From contig NC_091973.1 of the NCBI RefSeq assembly GCF_036711975.1, positions 5,952,001 through 6,016,000 on the forward strand: DNA of 64,000 bases, read 5' to 3'. Every line of letters begins with the position of its first letter. The first letter of the stretch is position 1. Position numbers and translations under genes: made by a program. Source of the stretch: Onthophagus taurus (Eukaryota > Arthropoda > Insecta > Coleoptera > Scarabaeidae). The notes below the pieces were generated by a model. That model was not told the origin of the DNA. It saw only the letters and a list, made by a program, of their open reading frames with translations, and did not search any database. Below, piece after piece: positions 53,501-64,000 of this stretch.

Positions 53501-56195
53501 TTTGGGAGTCAACTTTAAAAATTCATGAAAAATTAATTTTTTGGAAAAATTATATGGAATTTCCAAATATAATAAAGAAAAGTCTCTACTTTTTAATGAA
53601 ATCAACCGTGTTTAAATATTCCGTTTAGTTTTTGAGAAATAAATTTTCAAAGTTGCTCAATTTTTCATAGTTAGAAAATTCATGAATAATAATTAAATAA
53701 TAAATAAATAAAGAACTTACCGTTCAATAGAAATTGCTGTCAATGTCAAAACTGAACAAATAGCCGATAGGTTCTGCATATAGTGCACCAATTTACATAA
53801 AATGAGACCCATGGTCCAAGTGTATGAAAATAATTTAGCCAACTGAAAAATAATCGAAAAAAGAAGAAAATATTTATTTATATAATATTTAATTTGGATT
53901 GCTTTTGGGTTAATTTTTATTATCGGGTGTTACGCGTGCAATAATGATAATGTTCACATTTTATGAAAATGTAACGATACCGCTATTAACTAATAGACCA
54001 TTACGATAATAAAATATGGGCTATCTAAAAAAAGGTGAAAAAATATTAAAAAAATGAATTTGGTTTAAAATTTGTTTTTATTTATTCTTCTGAAGTGTAA
54101 AATTGAGTTAATAGAAAAGTAAAATATTGGAGTTAAAAATGAGTAAATGTTTGGAAATGTTAGACATTTAAAAAACGATCCAGTTAAAATAACAGATAGG
54201 TAGTCTCTAAAATAAGATAAACTTTTTTTTTCGGTATAGTATTCGGTATAGTATTAGTTCTAGTATTGCACTAGCACTATCACCAGAACTAACACAAGAC
54301 CTAGAACTAGAATCATTCGGGTTTAGCCGACTTGAGAGACGTGCGGCTAAACCCGAATGTTTCTAGTTCTCGCTCTAGTGTTAGTTCTAGTATTGCACTA
54401 GCACTATCACTAGAACTAACACTAGAGCGAGAACTAGAATCATTCGGGTTTAGCCGTCTTGAGAGACGTTCGGCTAAACCCGAATGTTTCTAGTTCTAGG
54501 TCTAGCAATAATTCTAATTTTACACTAACACTGTTACTATGTAGAACTAACAGTATACCTAGAACTAGAATCATTTGGGTTTAGCCGCACGTCTCTCAAG
54601 ACGGCTAAACCCAAATGATTCTAGTTCTAGGTATAGTGTTAGTTCTAGTATTGCACTAGCACTATCACCAGAACTAACACAAGACCTAGAACTAGAATCA
54701 TTCGGGTTTAGCCGTCTTGAGAGACGTGCGGCTAAACCCGAATGTTTCTGGTTCTCGGTCTAGTGTTAGTTCTAGTATTGCACTAGCATTATCACTAGAA
54801 CTGACACTAGACCGAGAACTAGAAACTTCGGGTTTAGCCGTCTTGAGAGACGTTCGGCTAAACCCGAATGTTTCTAGTTCTAGGTCTAGTAATAATTCTA
54901 ATTTTACACTAACACTGTTACTATGTAGAACTAACACTATACTAGAAACAGAGAACTAGAAACATTCGGGTTTAGCCGTCTTTAGAGACGTGCGGCTAAA
55001 CCCAAATGATTCTAGTTCTAGATATAGTGTTAGTTCTAGTATTGCACTAGCACTATCACTAGAACTAACACAAGACCTAGAACTAGAATCATTCGGGTTT
55101 AGCCATCTTGAGAGACGTGCGGCTAAACCCGAATGTTTCTAGTTCTTGGTCTAGTGTTAGTTCTAGTATTGCACTAGCACTATCACTAGAACTGACACTA
55201 GACCGAGAACTAGAATCATTTGGGTTTAGCCGCACGTCTCTATAGACGGCTAAACACAAATGATTCTAGTTCTAGGTATAGTGTTAGTTCTAGTTTTTCA
55301 CTAAATCACTAGTGAATATAATAAAATTAATTTATTTTAAAATTTAATTTTATTTATTCTTTCTAAGTATAAAACTGAGTTAATAGAAAAGTAAAATATT
55401 GCAGTAAAAACTTTTGATCGTAGATGAAGAACTAAGACAGGGTGAAATAAACACTACAGCTATCATAACAAACAAGATCTCTTCGGATGTTTGATGATTT
55501 ATTAATTCTTGTCAAAAAATAAGGAGGAAACGGTTTAAAATTTTAAATTAGTTGAAATAATAATGAAGAGAAGTTAAAAAAAGAGTAAATGTTTGGAAAT
55601 GTTAGACATTTAAAAAACGATCCAGTTAAAATAACAGATAGGTAGTCTCTAAAATAAGATAAACTTTTAGGAATTTTAAGCAATAACAAAGGAATTTCAC
55701 ATTATTTCTATTTTTTCTTCTACTAAATACAAATCAAAACGTCTCGAAATAAGCTCAAGTGTTTCTCTATAAATATAAGCTTTTACACTGCACAAAAATC
55801 GTGGAAATGAACGGAATGACTCACGGACGCACCGTTCTCTAAACGTTCAAGATAATAAAGCACAAGTTTAAACAAACCTTTGCATACCGAATTCCAAAAC
55901 ACAAATATACTAAGCATTTGTAAGAAAAATGATTACGTACCTTCACCGGTATGCATATTACAATTAGCAAAAGATCTGCGGACGCCAAACTAGCCAACAA
56001 AATATTTGTCACGCTCTGCATCTTTCGATATCTATACGTCGCCACGATGATCAAACTATTTCCACACAATCCAACCAAAAACGTTACAGAATAAACCATT
56101 AACGTCGGCGTCAATTCGGCCCAATTAAAAGTTGTAAAAGAAGTTCCAGAGTCATAATCGTAGTTGTATGGTGTACTACTTTCTTCTTGAACCAT
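50594..56195 (-). CDS. Rhodopsin-family (class A) peptide-type GPCR
   Basis: Coding exons 55941-56195, 53721-53842, 51391-51514, 50855-51339 and 50594-50771 give 1164 nt, 387 aa. Seven helices can be followed: TM1 VGLCGNSLIIVATYRY, TM2 NILLASLASADLLLIVI, TM3 with Cys in LILCKLVHY and the DRY box as ERY split by an intron, TM4 KVIAVTWILAILLATP, TM5 LYMLLLVLIIPTIIM, TM6 VVVLFAICWGPLLIEN, TM7 ending NSCINPIIYGF. The tail has a Cys pair (CCF) for palmitoylation. The overall pattern is like peptide receptors of the QRFP/galanin/CCK-like groups; the exact ligand group is not resolved. The start MVQEESST gives a short extracellular N-terminus; an ATG 26 codons upstream is also in frame. Introns 1 and 2 are filled with tandem repeats. 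Confidence 0.87.
51726..51887. mobile_element. Small inverted-repeat element (MITE), copy B, in GPCR intron 2
   Basis: The arms GACGTCATCATTACAAGTAT and ATACTTGCAATGATGAATAC face each other, and ACCAATATCACAGT faces ACTGTGATATTGGT. The same element is at 49928. Together they define a family of about 160 bp. Confidence 0.75.
51950..53690. repeat. A+T-rich tandem repeat of about 175 bp in GPCR intron 2 (about 10 units)
   Basis: Imperfect units carry AAAAATTCATGAAAAATTCA, then ATTATCAGGAATTTCTAAAT, then CCGTTTAGTTTTTGAG. Marks recur near 51955, 52133, 52311, 52459, 52630, 52813, 52990, 53158, 53337 and 53517. Units differ by 10-20 percent by eye and some are shorter. It is unrelated to the palindromic satellite. 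Confidence 0.85.
54141..54226. repeat. 86-bp direct repeat, left flank of the intronic satellite
   Basis: GAGTAAATGTTTGGAAATGT to AAGATAAACTTTT is identical to 55583-55668. Less perfect similarity extends to the left of each copy. Confidence 0.9.
54240..55312. repeat. Palindromic satellite array 2, in GPCR intron 1
   Basis: About eight hairpin units of the same family as array 1 (GGGTTTAGCC arms, loops TCTTGAGAGACG or inverse), with longer spacer palindromes such as GTTAGTTCTAGTATTGCACT. It is entirely within the 2.1-kb first intron (53843-55940) of the GPCR gene. Confidence 0.95.
55583..55668. repeat. 86-bp direct repeat, right flank of the intronic satellite
   Basis: Identical to 54141-54226 over 86 bp. 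The satellite plus about 270 bp of other DNA lies between the copies. Confidence 0.9.
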
Positions 56196-56299
56196 ATTTA
56201 TTCTTTGGATATATATTATTCTAGCTTTTTGGACTAAATAAAATAAAACATAGATTGATCTAATTGATCTCAATTGGTTTTGGAGATTACTTCGGGATT

Positions 56300-57195
56300 A
56301 AACCACGTCGTAGACTGAACGCAGAGCGTCGCGACGTCCGTATATACGACGTCGAAAATTGACGTAGATAATCGTCGGCATGTAACTATTGCGATTTTAG
56401 TGTAAATATAATTTTTTATTATATTGCTAATGATGTATCTATTAAGATTAATTGCGCATATTAACTCAAATTTAATAAATATTAAATATATACAGGGTTA
56501 TTCTTTTAACATGAGAAAAGTTAATATATAGAAATCGTTGTTTTACGTAAAAATAAATTAAATAAAATTAATTTTTTAAATAAAAATGTTGCATTTAAAA
56601 AAATTGTTAAATAATTAAAATTTTTTCGATTTCCACATATTCGATTGTCTCAAGTTTATTCGACCACCTGTATATGATGGGGTTCCTGGATAATAGCATG
56701 TCATATTCTAATTTTTTTTATCATTATTGCTTATCTCGATTGTCGTCACGGTGTATTGAGTTTGACTTTGGATAGAAAAAAATCTATCATTGGCAATATG
56801 GTATTAAAAGCACGATTAAAAGAAAAGTTGATGAAATTTAATTCTTAATTAACTTATCAATTTCAACATTAATACTACAATCGATAAGTATAATGAATAA
56901 TAAATAAATATTGGAATATATTTAAAAACTTTTTAAATTTTTAATAAAATTGTAAAATAATTGTCAAGAAATTTGATAAAAATTTAAAAAAAATATTTTT
57001 AATATCGTTTTAATGGAAAAATTTTTGTTACACCTAAATAAATGCAGCATTAGCCCATCTTTTAATCAGCAACCGAACTATTTTTTCTTGGAAATTTTGA
57101 TAACTTGGGAGTTTCTATTGATTTTCAATATTTTCAAAAAATCAACAACACCCTGTTTATTTTTTTAACGTATGTCATCATTATGTTGCATATTA
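56300..57195. other. Upstream region of the GPCR gene
   Basis: A CpG-rich patch at about 56300-56390, with two ACGTCG runs, may mark the promoter. The rest is A+T-rich and has no gene. ATATACAGGGTTATTCTTTT near 56487 resembles the end of a DNA element. Confidence 0.35.
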
Positions 57196-57199
57196 TTAT

Positions 57200-60100
57200 T
57201 GAAACCGTCTTGAGAGACGTGCTAAACCCGAATGTTTCTAGTTCTAGGTCTAGTATTAATTCTAATTTTACACTAACACTGTTACTATGTAGAACTAACA
57301 CCATACCTAGAACTAGAATCATCTGGGTTTAGCCGCACGTCTCTAAAGACGGCTAAACCCAAATGATTCTAGTTCTAGGTCTTGTGGTACTTCTAGTGAT
57401 AGTGCTAGTGTAAAACTAGAACTAACACTACACCTAGAACTAGAAACATTCGGGTTTAGCCGAACGTCTCTCAAGACGGCTAAACTCGAATGATTCTAGT
57501 TCTAGGTCTTGTGTTAGTTCTAGTGATAGTGCTAGTGTAAAACTAGAACTAACACTATACCTAGAACTAGAATCATTTGGGTTTAGCCGCACGTCTCTAA
57601 AGACGGCTAAACCCAAATGATTCTAGTTCTAGGTATAGTGTTAGTTCTAGTTTTACACTAGCACTATCACTAGAACTAACACAAGACCTAGAACTAGAAT
57701 CATTCGAGTTTAGCCGTCTTGAGAGACGTTCGGCTAAACCCGAATGTTTCTAGTTCTAGGTGTAGTGTTAGTTCTAGTTTTACACTAGCACTATCACTAG
57801 AAGTACCACAAGACCTAGAACTAGAATCATTCGGGTTTAGCCGTCTTGAGAGACGTTCGGCTAAACCCGAATATTTCTAGTTCTAGGTCTAGTATTAATT
57901 CTAATCTTACACTAACACTGTTACTATGTAGAACTAACACTATACCTAGAACTAGAATCATTTGGGTTTAGCCGCACGTCTCTAAAGACGGCTAAATCCA
58001 AATGATTTTAGTTCTAGGTATAGTGTTAGTTCTAGTTTTACACTAGCACTAAATCACTAGAACTAACACAAGACCTAGAACTAGAATCATTCGGGTTTAG
58101 CCGTCTTGAAAGACGTTCGGCTAAACCCGAATGGTTCTAGTTCTAGGTCTAGTATTAATTCTAATTTTACACTAACACTGTTACTATGTAGAACTAACAC
58201 TATACCTAGAACTAGAATCGTTTGGGTTTAGCCGCACGTCTCTAAAGACGGCTAAACCCAAATGATTCTAGTTCTAGGTATAGTGTTAGTTCTAGTATTA
58301 CACTAGCACTAAATCACTAGAACTAACACAAGACCTAGAACTAGAATCATTCGGGTTTAGCCGTCTTGAAAGACGTTCGGCTAAACCCGAATGGTTCTAG
58401 TTCTAGGTCTAGTATTAATTCTAATTTTACACTAACACTGTTACTATGTAGAACTAACACTATACCTAGAACTAGAATCGTTTGGGTTTAGCCGCACGTC
58501 TCTAAAGACGGCTAAACCCAAATGATTCTAGTTCTAAGTATAGTGTTAGTTCTAGTTTTACACTAGCACTATCACTAGAACTAACACAAGACCTAGAACT
58601 AGAATCATTCGGGTTTAGCCGTCTTGAAAGACGTTCAGCTAAACCCGAATGGTTCTAGTTCTAGGTGTAGTGTTAGTTCTAGTTTTACACTAACACTGTT
58701 ACTATGTAGAACTAACACTATACCTAGAACTAGAATCATTTGGGTTTAGCCGCACGTCTCTAAAGACGGCTAAACCCAAATGATTCTAGTTCTAGGTATA
58801 GTGTTAGTTCTAGTTTTACACTAGCACTATCACTAGAACTAACACAAGACCTAGAACTAGAATCATTCGAGTTTAGCCGTCTTGAGAGACGTTCGGCTAA
58901 ACCCGAATGTTTCTAGTTCTAGGTGTAGTGTTAGTTCTAGTTTTACACTAGCACTATCACTAGAAGTACCACAAGACCTAGAACTAGAATCATTCGGGTT
59001 TAGCCGTCTTGAGAGACGTTCGGCTAAACCCGAATATTTCTAGTTCTAGGTCTAGTATTAATTCTAATCTTACACTAACACTGTTACTATGTAGAACTAA
59101 CACTATACCTAGAACTAGAATCATTTGGGTTTAGCCGCACGTCTCTAAAGACGGCTAAATCCAAATGATTTTAGTTCTAGGTATAGTGTTAGTTCTAGTT
59201 TTACACTAGCACTAAATCACTAGAACTAACACAAGACCTAGAACTAGAATCATTCGGGTTTAGCCGTCTTGAAAGACGTTCGGCTAAACCCGAATGGTTC
59301 TAGTTCTAGGTCTAGTATTAATTCTAATTTTACACTAACACTGTTACTATGTAGAACTAACACTATACCTAGAACTAGAATCGTTTGGGTTTAGCCGCAC
59401 GTCTCTAAAGACGGCTAAACCCAAATGATTCTAGTTCTAGGTATAGTGTTAGTTCTAGTATTACACTAGCACTAAATCACTAGAACTAACACAAGACCTA
59501 GAACTAGAATCATTCGGGTTTAGCCGTCTTGAAAGACGTTCGGCTAAACCCGAATGGTTCTAGTTCTAGGTCTAGTATTAATTCTAATTTTACACTAACA
59601 CTGTTACTATGTAGAACTAACACTATACCTAGAACTAGAATCGTTTGGGTTTAGCCGCACGTCTCTAAAGACGGCTAAACCCAAATGATTCTAGTTCTAA
59701 GTATAGTGTTAGTTCTAGTTTTACACTAGCACTATCACTAGAACTAACACAAGACCTAGAACTAGAATCATTCGGGTTTAGCCGTCTTGAAAGACGTTCA
59801 GCTAAACCCGAATGGTTCTAGTTCTAGGTGTAGTGTTAGTTCTAGTTTTACACTAACACTGTTACTATGTAGAACTAACACTATACCTAGAACTAGAATC
59901 ATTTGGGTTTAGCCGCACGTCTCTAAAGACGGCTAAACCCAAATGATTCTAGTTCTAGGTATAGTGTTAGTTCTAGTTTTACACTAGCACTATCACTAGA
60001 ACTAACACAAGACCTAGAACTAGAATCATTCGAGTTTAGCCGTCTTGAGAGACGTTCGGCTAAACCCGAATGTTTCTAGTTCTAGGTGTAGTGTTAGTTC

Positions 60101-62390
60101 TAGTTTTACACTAGCACTATCACTAGAAGTACCACAAGACCTAGAACTAGAATCATTCGGGTTTAGCCGTCTTGAGAGACGTTCGGCTAAACCCGAATAT
60201 TTCTAGTTCTAGGTCTAGTATTAATTCTAATCTTACACTAACACTGTTACTATGTAGAACTAACACTATACCTAGAACTAGAATCATTTGGGTTTAGCCG
60301 CACGTCTCTAAAGACGGCTAAATCCAAATGATTTTAGTTCTAGGTATAGTGTTAGTTCTAGTTTTACACTAGCACTAAATCACTAGAACTAACACAAGAC
60401 CTAGAACTAGAATCATTCGGGTTTAGCCGTCTTGAGAGACGTGCGGCTAAACCCGAATGTTTCTAGTTCTAGGTCTAGTATTAATTCTAATTTTACACTA
60501 ACACTGTTACTATGTAGAACTAACACTATACCTAGAACTAGAATCATTTGGGTTTAGCCGCACGTCTCTAAAGACGGCTAAACCCGAATGATTCTAGTTC
60601 TAGGTAAATTGTTAGTTCTACTTTAACACTAGCACTAAATCACTAGAACTAACACAAGACCTAGAACTAACACAAGACCTAGAACTAGAATCATTCGTGT
60701 TTAGCCGTCTTGAAAGACGTGCGGCTAAACCAGAATGTTTCTAGTTCTAGGTGTAGTGTTAGTTCTAGTTTTACACTAACACTGTTACTATGTAGAACTA
60801 ACACTATACCTAGAACTAGAATCATTTGGGTTTAGCCGCACGTCTCTCAAGACGGTTAAACACTAGTTATCACTAGAACTAACACAAGACCTAGAACTAG
60901 AATCATTCGGGTTTAGCCGTCTTGAAAGACGTGCGGCTAAACCCGAATGTTTCTAGTTCTAGGTCTAATATTAATTCTAATTTTACACTAACACTGTTAC
61001 TATGTAGAACTAACACTATACCTAGAACTAGAATCGTTTGGGTTTAGCCGCACGTCTCTAAAGACGGCTAAACCCAAATGATTCTAGTTCTAGGTATAGT
61101 GTTAGTTCTAGTTTTACACTAGCACTAAATCACTAGAACTAACACAAGACCTAGAACTAGAATCATTCGGGTTTAGCCGTCTTGAAAGACGTTCGGCTAA
61201 ACCCGAATGGTTCTAGTTCTAGGTCTAGTATTAATTCTAATTTTACACTAACACTGTTACTATGTAGAACTAACACTATACCTAGAACTAGAATCGTTTG
61301 GGTTTAGCCGCACGTCTCTAAAGACGGCTAAACCCAAATGATTCTAGTTCTAGGTATAGTGTTAGTTCTAGTTTTACACTAGCACTAAATCACTAGAACT
61401 AACACAAGACCTAGAACTAGAATCATTCGGGTTTAGCCGTCTTGAAAGACGTTCGGCTAAACCCGAATGGTTCTAGTTCTAGGTCTAGTATTAATTCTAA
61501 TTTTACACTAACACTGTTACTATGTAGAACTAACACTATACCTAGAACTAGAATCGTTTGGGTTTAGCCGCACGTCTCTAAAGACGGCTAAACCCAAATG
61601 ATTCTAGTTCTAAGTATAGTGTTAGTTCTAGTTTTACACTAGCACTATCACTAGAACTAACACAAGACCTAGAACTAGAATCATTCGGGTTTAAAGCACT
61701 AAATCACTAGAACTAACACAAGACCTAGAACTAGAATCATTCGGGTTTAGCCGTCTTGAAAGACGTTCGGCTAAACCCGAATGGTTCTAGTTCTAGGTCT
61801 AGTATTAATTCTAATTTTACACTAACACTGTTACTATGTAGAACTAACACTATACCTAGAACTAGAATCGTTTGGGTTTAGCCGCACGTCTCTAAAGACG
61901 GCTAAACCCAAATGATTCTAGTTCTAAGTATAGTGTTAGTTCTAGTTTTATACTAGCACTATCACTAGAACTAACACAAGACCTAGAACTAGAATCATTC
62001 GGGTTTAGCCGTCTTGAGAGACGTTCGGCTAAACCCGAATGTTTCTAGTTCTAGGTGTAGTGTTAGTTCTAGTTTTACACTAACACTGTTACTATGTAGA
62101 ACTAACACTATACCTAGAACTAGAATCATTTGGGTTTAGCCGCACGTCTCTAAAGACGGCTAAACCCAAACGATTCTAGTTCTAGGTATAGTGTTAGTTC
62201 TAGTTTTACACTAGCACTATCACTAGAACTAACACAAGACCTAGAACTAGAATCATTCGGGTTTAGCCGTCTTGAAAGACGTTCGGCTAAACCCGAATGT
62301 TTCTAGTTCTAGGTCTTGTGTTAGTTCTAGTGATAGTGCTAGTGCAATACTAGAACTATCGAGTTTAGCCGCACATCTGTCAAAACGGCT
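57200..62390. repeat. Palindromic satellite array 3 (about 40 hairpins)
   Basis: About 5.2 kb of hairpin units. Two hairpin types alternate: CGGGTTTAGCC arms with loop TCTTGAAAGACG, and TGGGTTTAGCC arms with the inverse loop CGTCTCTAAAGACG. The basic period is a dimer of about 258 bp. Spacers form a second palindrome (GTGTTAGTTCTAG with CTAGAACTAACAC). One small rearrangement (fused half units) is seen at about 61690. Confidence 0.95.
57701..60415. repeat. 1163-bp higher-order repeat, 2.3 copies
   Basis: CATTCGAGTTTAGCCGTCTT starts at 57701, 58864 and 60027, exactly 1163 bp apart. Private variants recur in step, such as GAAGTACCACAAGACC, CCCGAATATTTCTAG and GCTAAATCCAAATGATTTTA. The third copy breaks off near 60415. 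Confidence 0.9.
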
Positions 62391-62394
62391 AAAG

Positions 62395-64000
62395 AAATTT
62401 AATGGAATTAAATTATAACACTAATTTCAATCGTTAACATTTATTTATGATTAATATAATATAATAAAAATACAATACAAATTGATTTAAAATATTTCAT
62501 TAATACAATAAAATATGAGTTGTATTATCTCAAACATTTCTAACTATTTTTAAATTTGTAGTTTGCTTCTTTGCTGTTCTCCATTTGATTCCTTTATTTT
62601 TCATTTCTCGTTGAATTTGTTTTTAAAACTTCCTCACTTAATCTCCAAAAAGGCATAAAATAATATTACAATAATTAAAAATATTAAATTCGGTGATTCT
62701 CAAATTGTAACTTTATAGAATTATCCCCAAATCATCCTATTTAATTTAAAATTAACTTAAAGTAAGATAATACTAAAATGGAAGAATGAAAGAATTTAAA
62801 TAATTAGCTTCAATTTTGTTACTTAAAACTAAATCACAGAATCGCTTATAATAAATCTAAAGTTTGGCAGTAACTCAATCTGGTTGTTTTTAGTTAAAAA
62901 AAAATAACTTAAATAATATTAATAATAAACTTTTTTGTTTTATATAAAATCTTAATATATTACTTTAAAGCTGCGTCCCTGTACTGTTTAAGTTGAGTAT
63001 CATTGCAATACTATATTAATAAAGAATATTTTCGACTGATAAAAAATTAGGAGTAGGCGGTTCAGTTTAAATGTAAAATACAAAAAGGACGATTTTCAAA
63101 TTGGACGATATCAATATTAAATTTTAATGAAATCAATTCGAAAAATCAAATCCTCAACGTTACGCGTATGGTGATGAACACAATAATCCGCGTATAATAA
63201 ATAAATAAATTAAAATAAAAAAGAATAAATTCGTTTTTGGCTCGATACTTTTAAGAAAATTTGTAGAAGACACCGTAATTCCGGCTTTGTGCTAACCCGC
63301 AAGATACCTCCAACCACATTCAAAAACACCTAAACGTATCAAATAAATCGGCAGAATGATCGAGATAAAAATTTGTTTTGAGAAAAGTCGTACTAAACAC
63401 AAGACAGACATATTCCATAGCAGTGGAATATCTCCACCAGTTGAATTAAATTTTATCGATTCATGGACATATTCCACTGGTATGGAACTTGCCAATTCTG
63501 CATTTAGCTCAATACAGCTTTTTCGCAATTAATTTTCGTTTTCCAACTTTCCACCCATTTCTCATCTTCGTTTTGATGCTTTTGAAGGTGGTCAGAAGCA
63601 ACTTGCGGATCAAAATACAAAGTCAGAATTACAGTATCATCTACATATGTGGATCATATATATACAGAGAAGTTTGAGCAAAGTTCGAACCTATTAAACG
63701 AATTTATTATATTCTTCCTAATCTCGCTCGAACATAAACCACCATACGATGACTCGCACAAAATGATTTACAACTGCGAGATGGGGTAGAATATAGGGCT
63801 TTATCAGTGGAAAATATTTAGGAACACAATGGTGTATATAAAAAGAAATCAAACCAACATAAATCAAGATCAATTAAACACATATCGTAATTTATATTAT
63901 AAAATAATAATTATATTGAATTTTTGCCTATTACAACACACATTGTTTAACTGATCTTAAATATGAATCACGATAAAATAAAATTAAGACTTAAACTTAA
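62395..64000. other. Gene-free region at the window end
   Basis: A+T-rich DNA. A 78-codon minus-strand frame at 63292-63528 is unrecognised. Two ATATTCCA-containing near-palindromes lie at about 63408-63485. A gene starting outside the window cannot be excluded. Confidence 0.4.

Noticed and set aside
54575-54959. Overlapping 62-80-aa frames with the repeated phrase ELESFGFSR or DRELETFGFS
   Set aside because: These are translations of the palindromic satellite on both strands; the same phrase arises wherever the repeat occurs.
43590-62390. CRISPR array
   Set aside because: The repeats are long palindromes without unique spacers and lie in eukaryotic DNA among spliced genes.
63292-63528. 78-aa minus-strand frame with a hydrophobic stretch
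   Set aside because: Too short and unlike any receptor family; no supporting exon nearby.

Overview
The window looks like nuclear DNA of an insect, probably a beetle. The basis is an A+T-rich genome with short introns, many decayed jockey/CR1-type LINEs and Tc1/mariner elements, and clear insect orthologues of vrille, Sec23ip (PA-PLA1/DDHD) and Rlip/RalBP1. The order is inferred from overall similarity, not from a diagnostic marker.

Layout. Positions 1-22.7 kb have no convincing protein-coding gene. They hold remnants of a pogo-like element, two jockey-like LINE pieces, a DDE transposase, a nested inverted-repeat element (11.1-13.4 kb), two AT-rich arrays with a duplicated 3' flank, and a 758-bp inverted-repeat element. 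This block is upstream of vrille (22.76-23.94 kb), a clock bZIP repressor. It contains E-boxes and perfect VRI/NFIL3-type boxes, so part of it may be vrille control DNA or untranslated exons. Between 24.8 and 29.8 kb there is another LINE and a decayed mobile-type gene. At 29.85-30.84 kb lies a four-exon secreted Cys-rich protein gene.

From 31.05 to 43.39 kb is a six-exon Sec23ip/DDHD phospholipase gene. Its first intron contains a complete six-exon gene on the opposite strand, encoding a hemicentin/VWA7-like membrane protein, and that gene has a 3.2-kb LINE in its own last intron. Sec23ip intron 2 holds a mosaic of Tc1-like and LINE pieces. On the minus strand follow Rlip/RalBP1 (46.5-48.3 kb), an unrecognised acidic protein gene (48.6-49.7 kb), and a five-exon peptide-type GPCR gene (50.6-56.2 kb).

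The most striking content is one family of palindromic tandem repeats. It occurs at 8.4, 43.6-46.0, 54.2-55.3 (inside GPCR intron 1) and 57.2-62.4 kb. The monomer is about 121 bp and forms a large and a small stem-loop. The two arms of a stem carry matched substitutions, loop orientation flips, one array has a 1163-bp higher-order repeat, and the intronic array is bounded by an 86-bp perfect direct repeat. Tandem hairpins lying in transcribed DNA are candidate hairpin-RNA/endo-siRNA sources or cruciform-forming satellites.

Exon coordinates were worked out by hand from reading frame and GT/AG signals. Every multi-exon model given here has an uninterrupted frame whose length is a multiple of three, but no transcript data were available.
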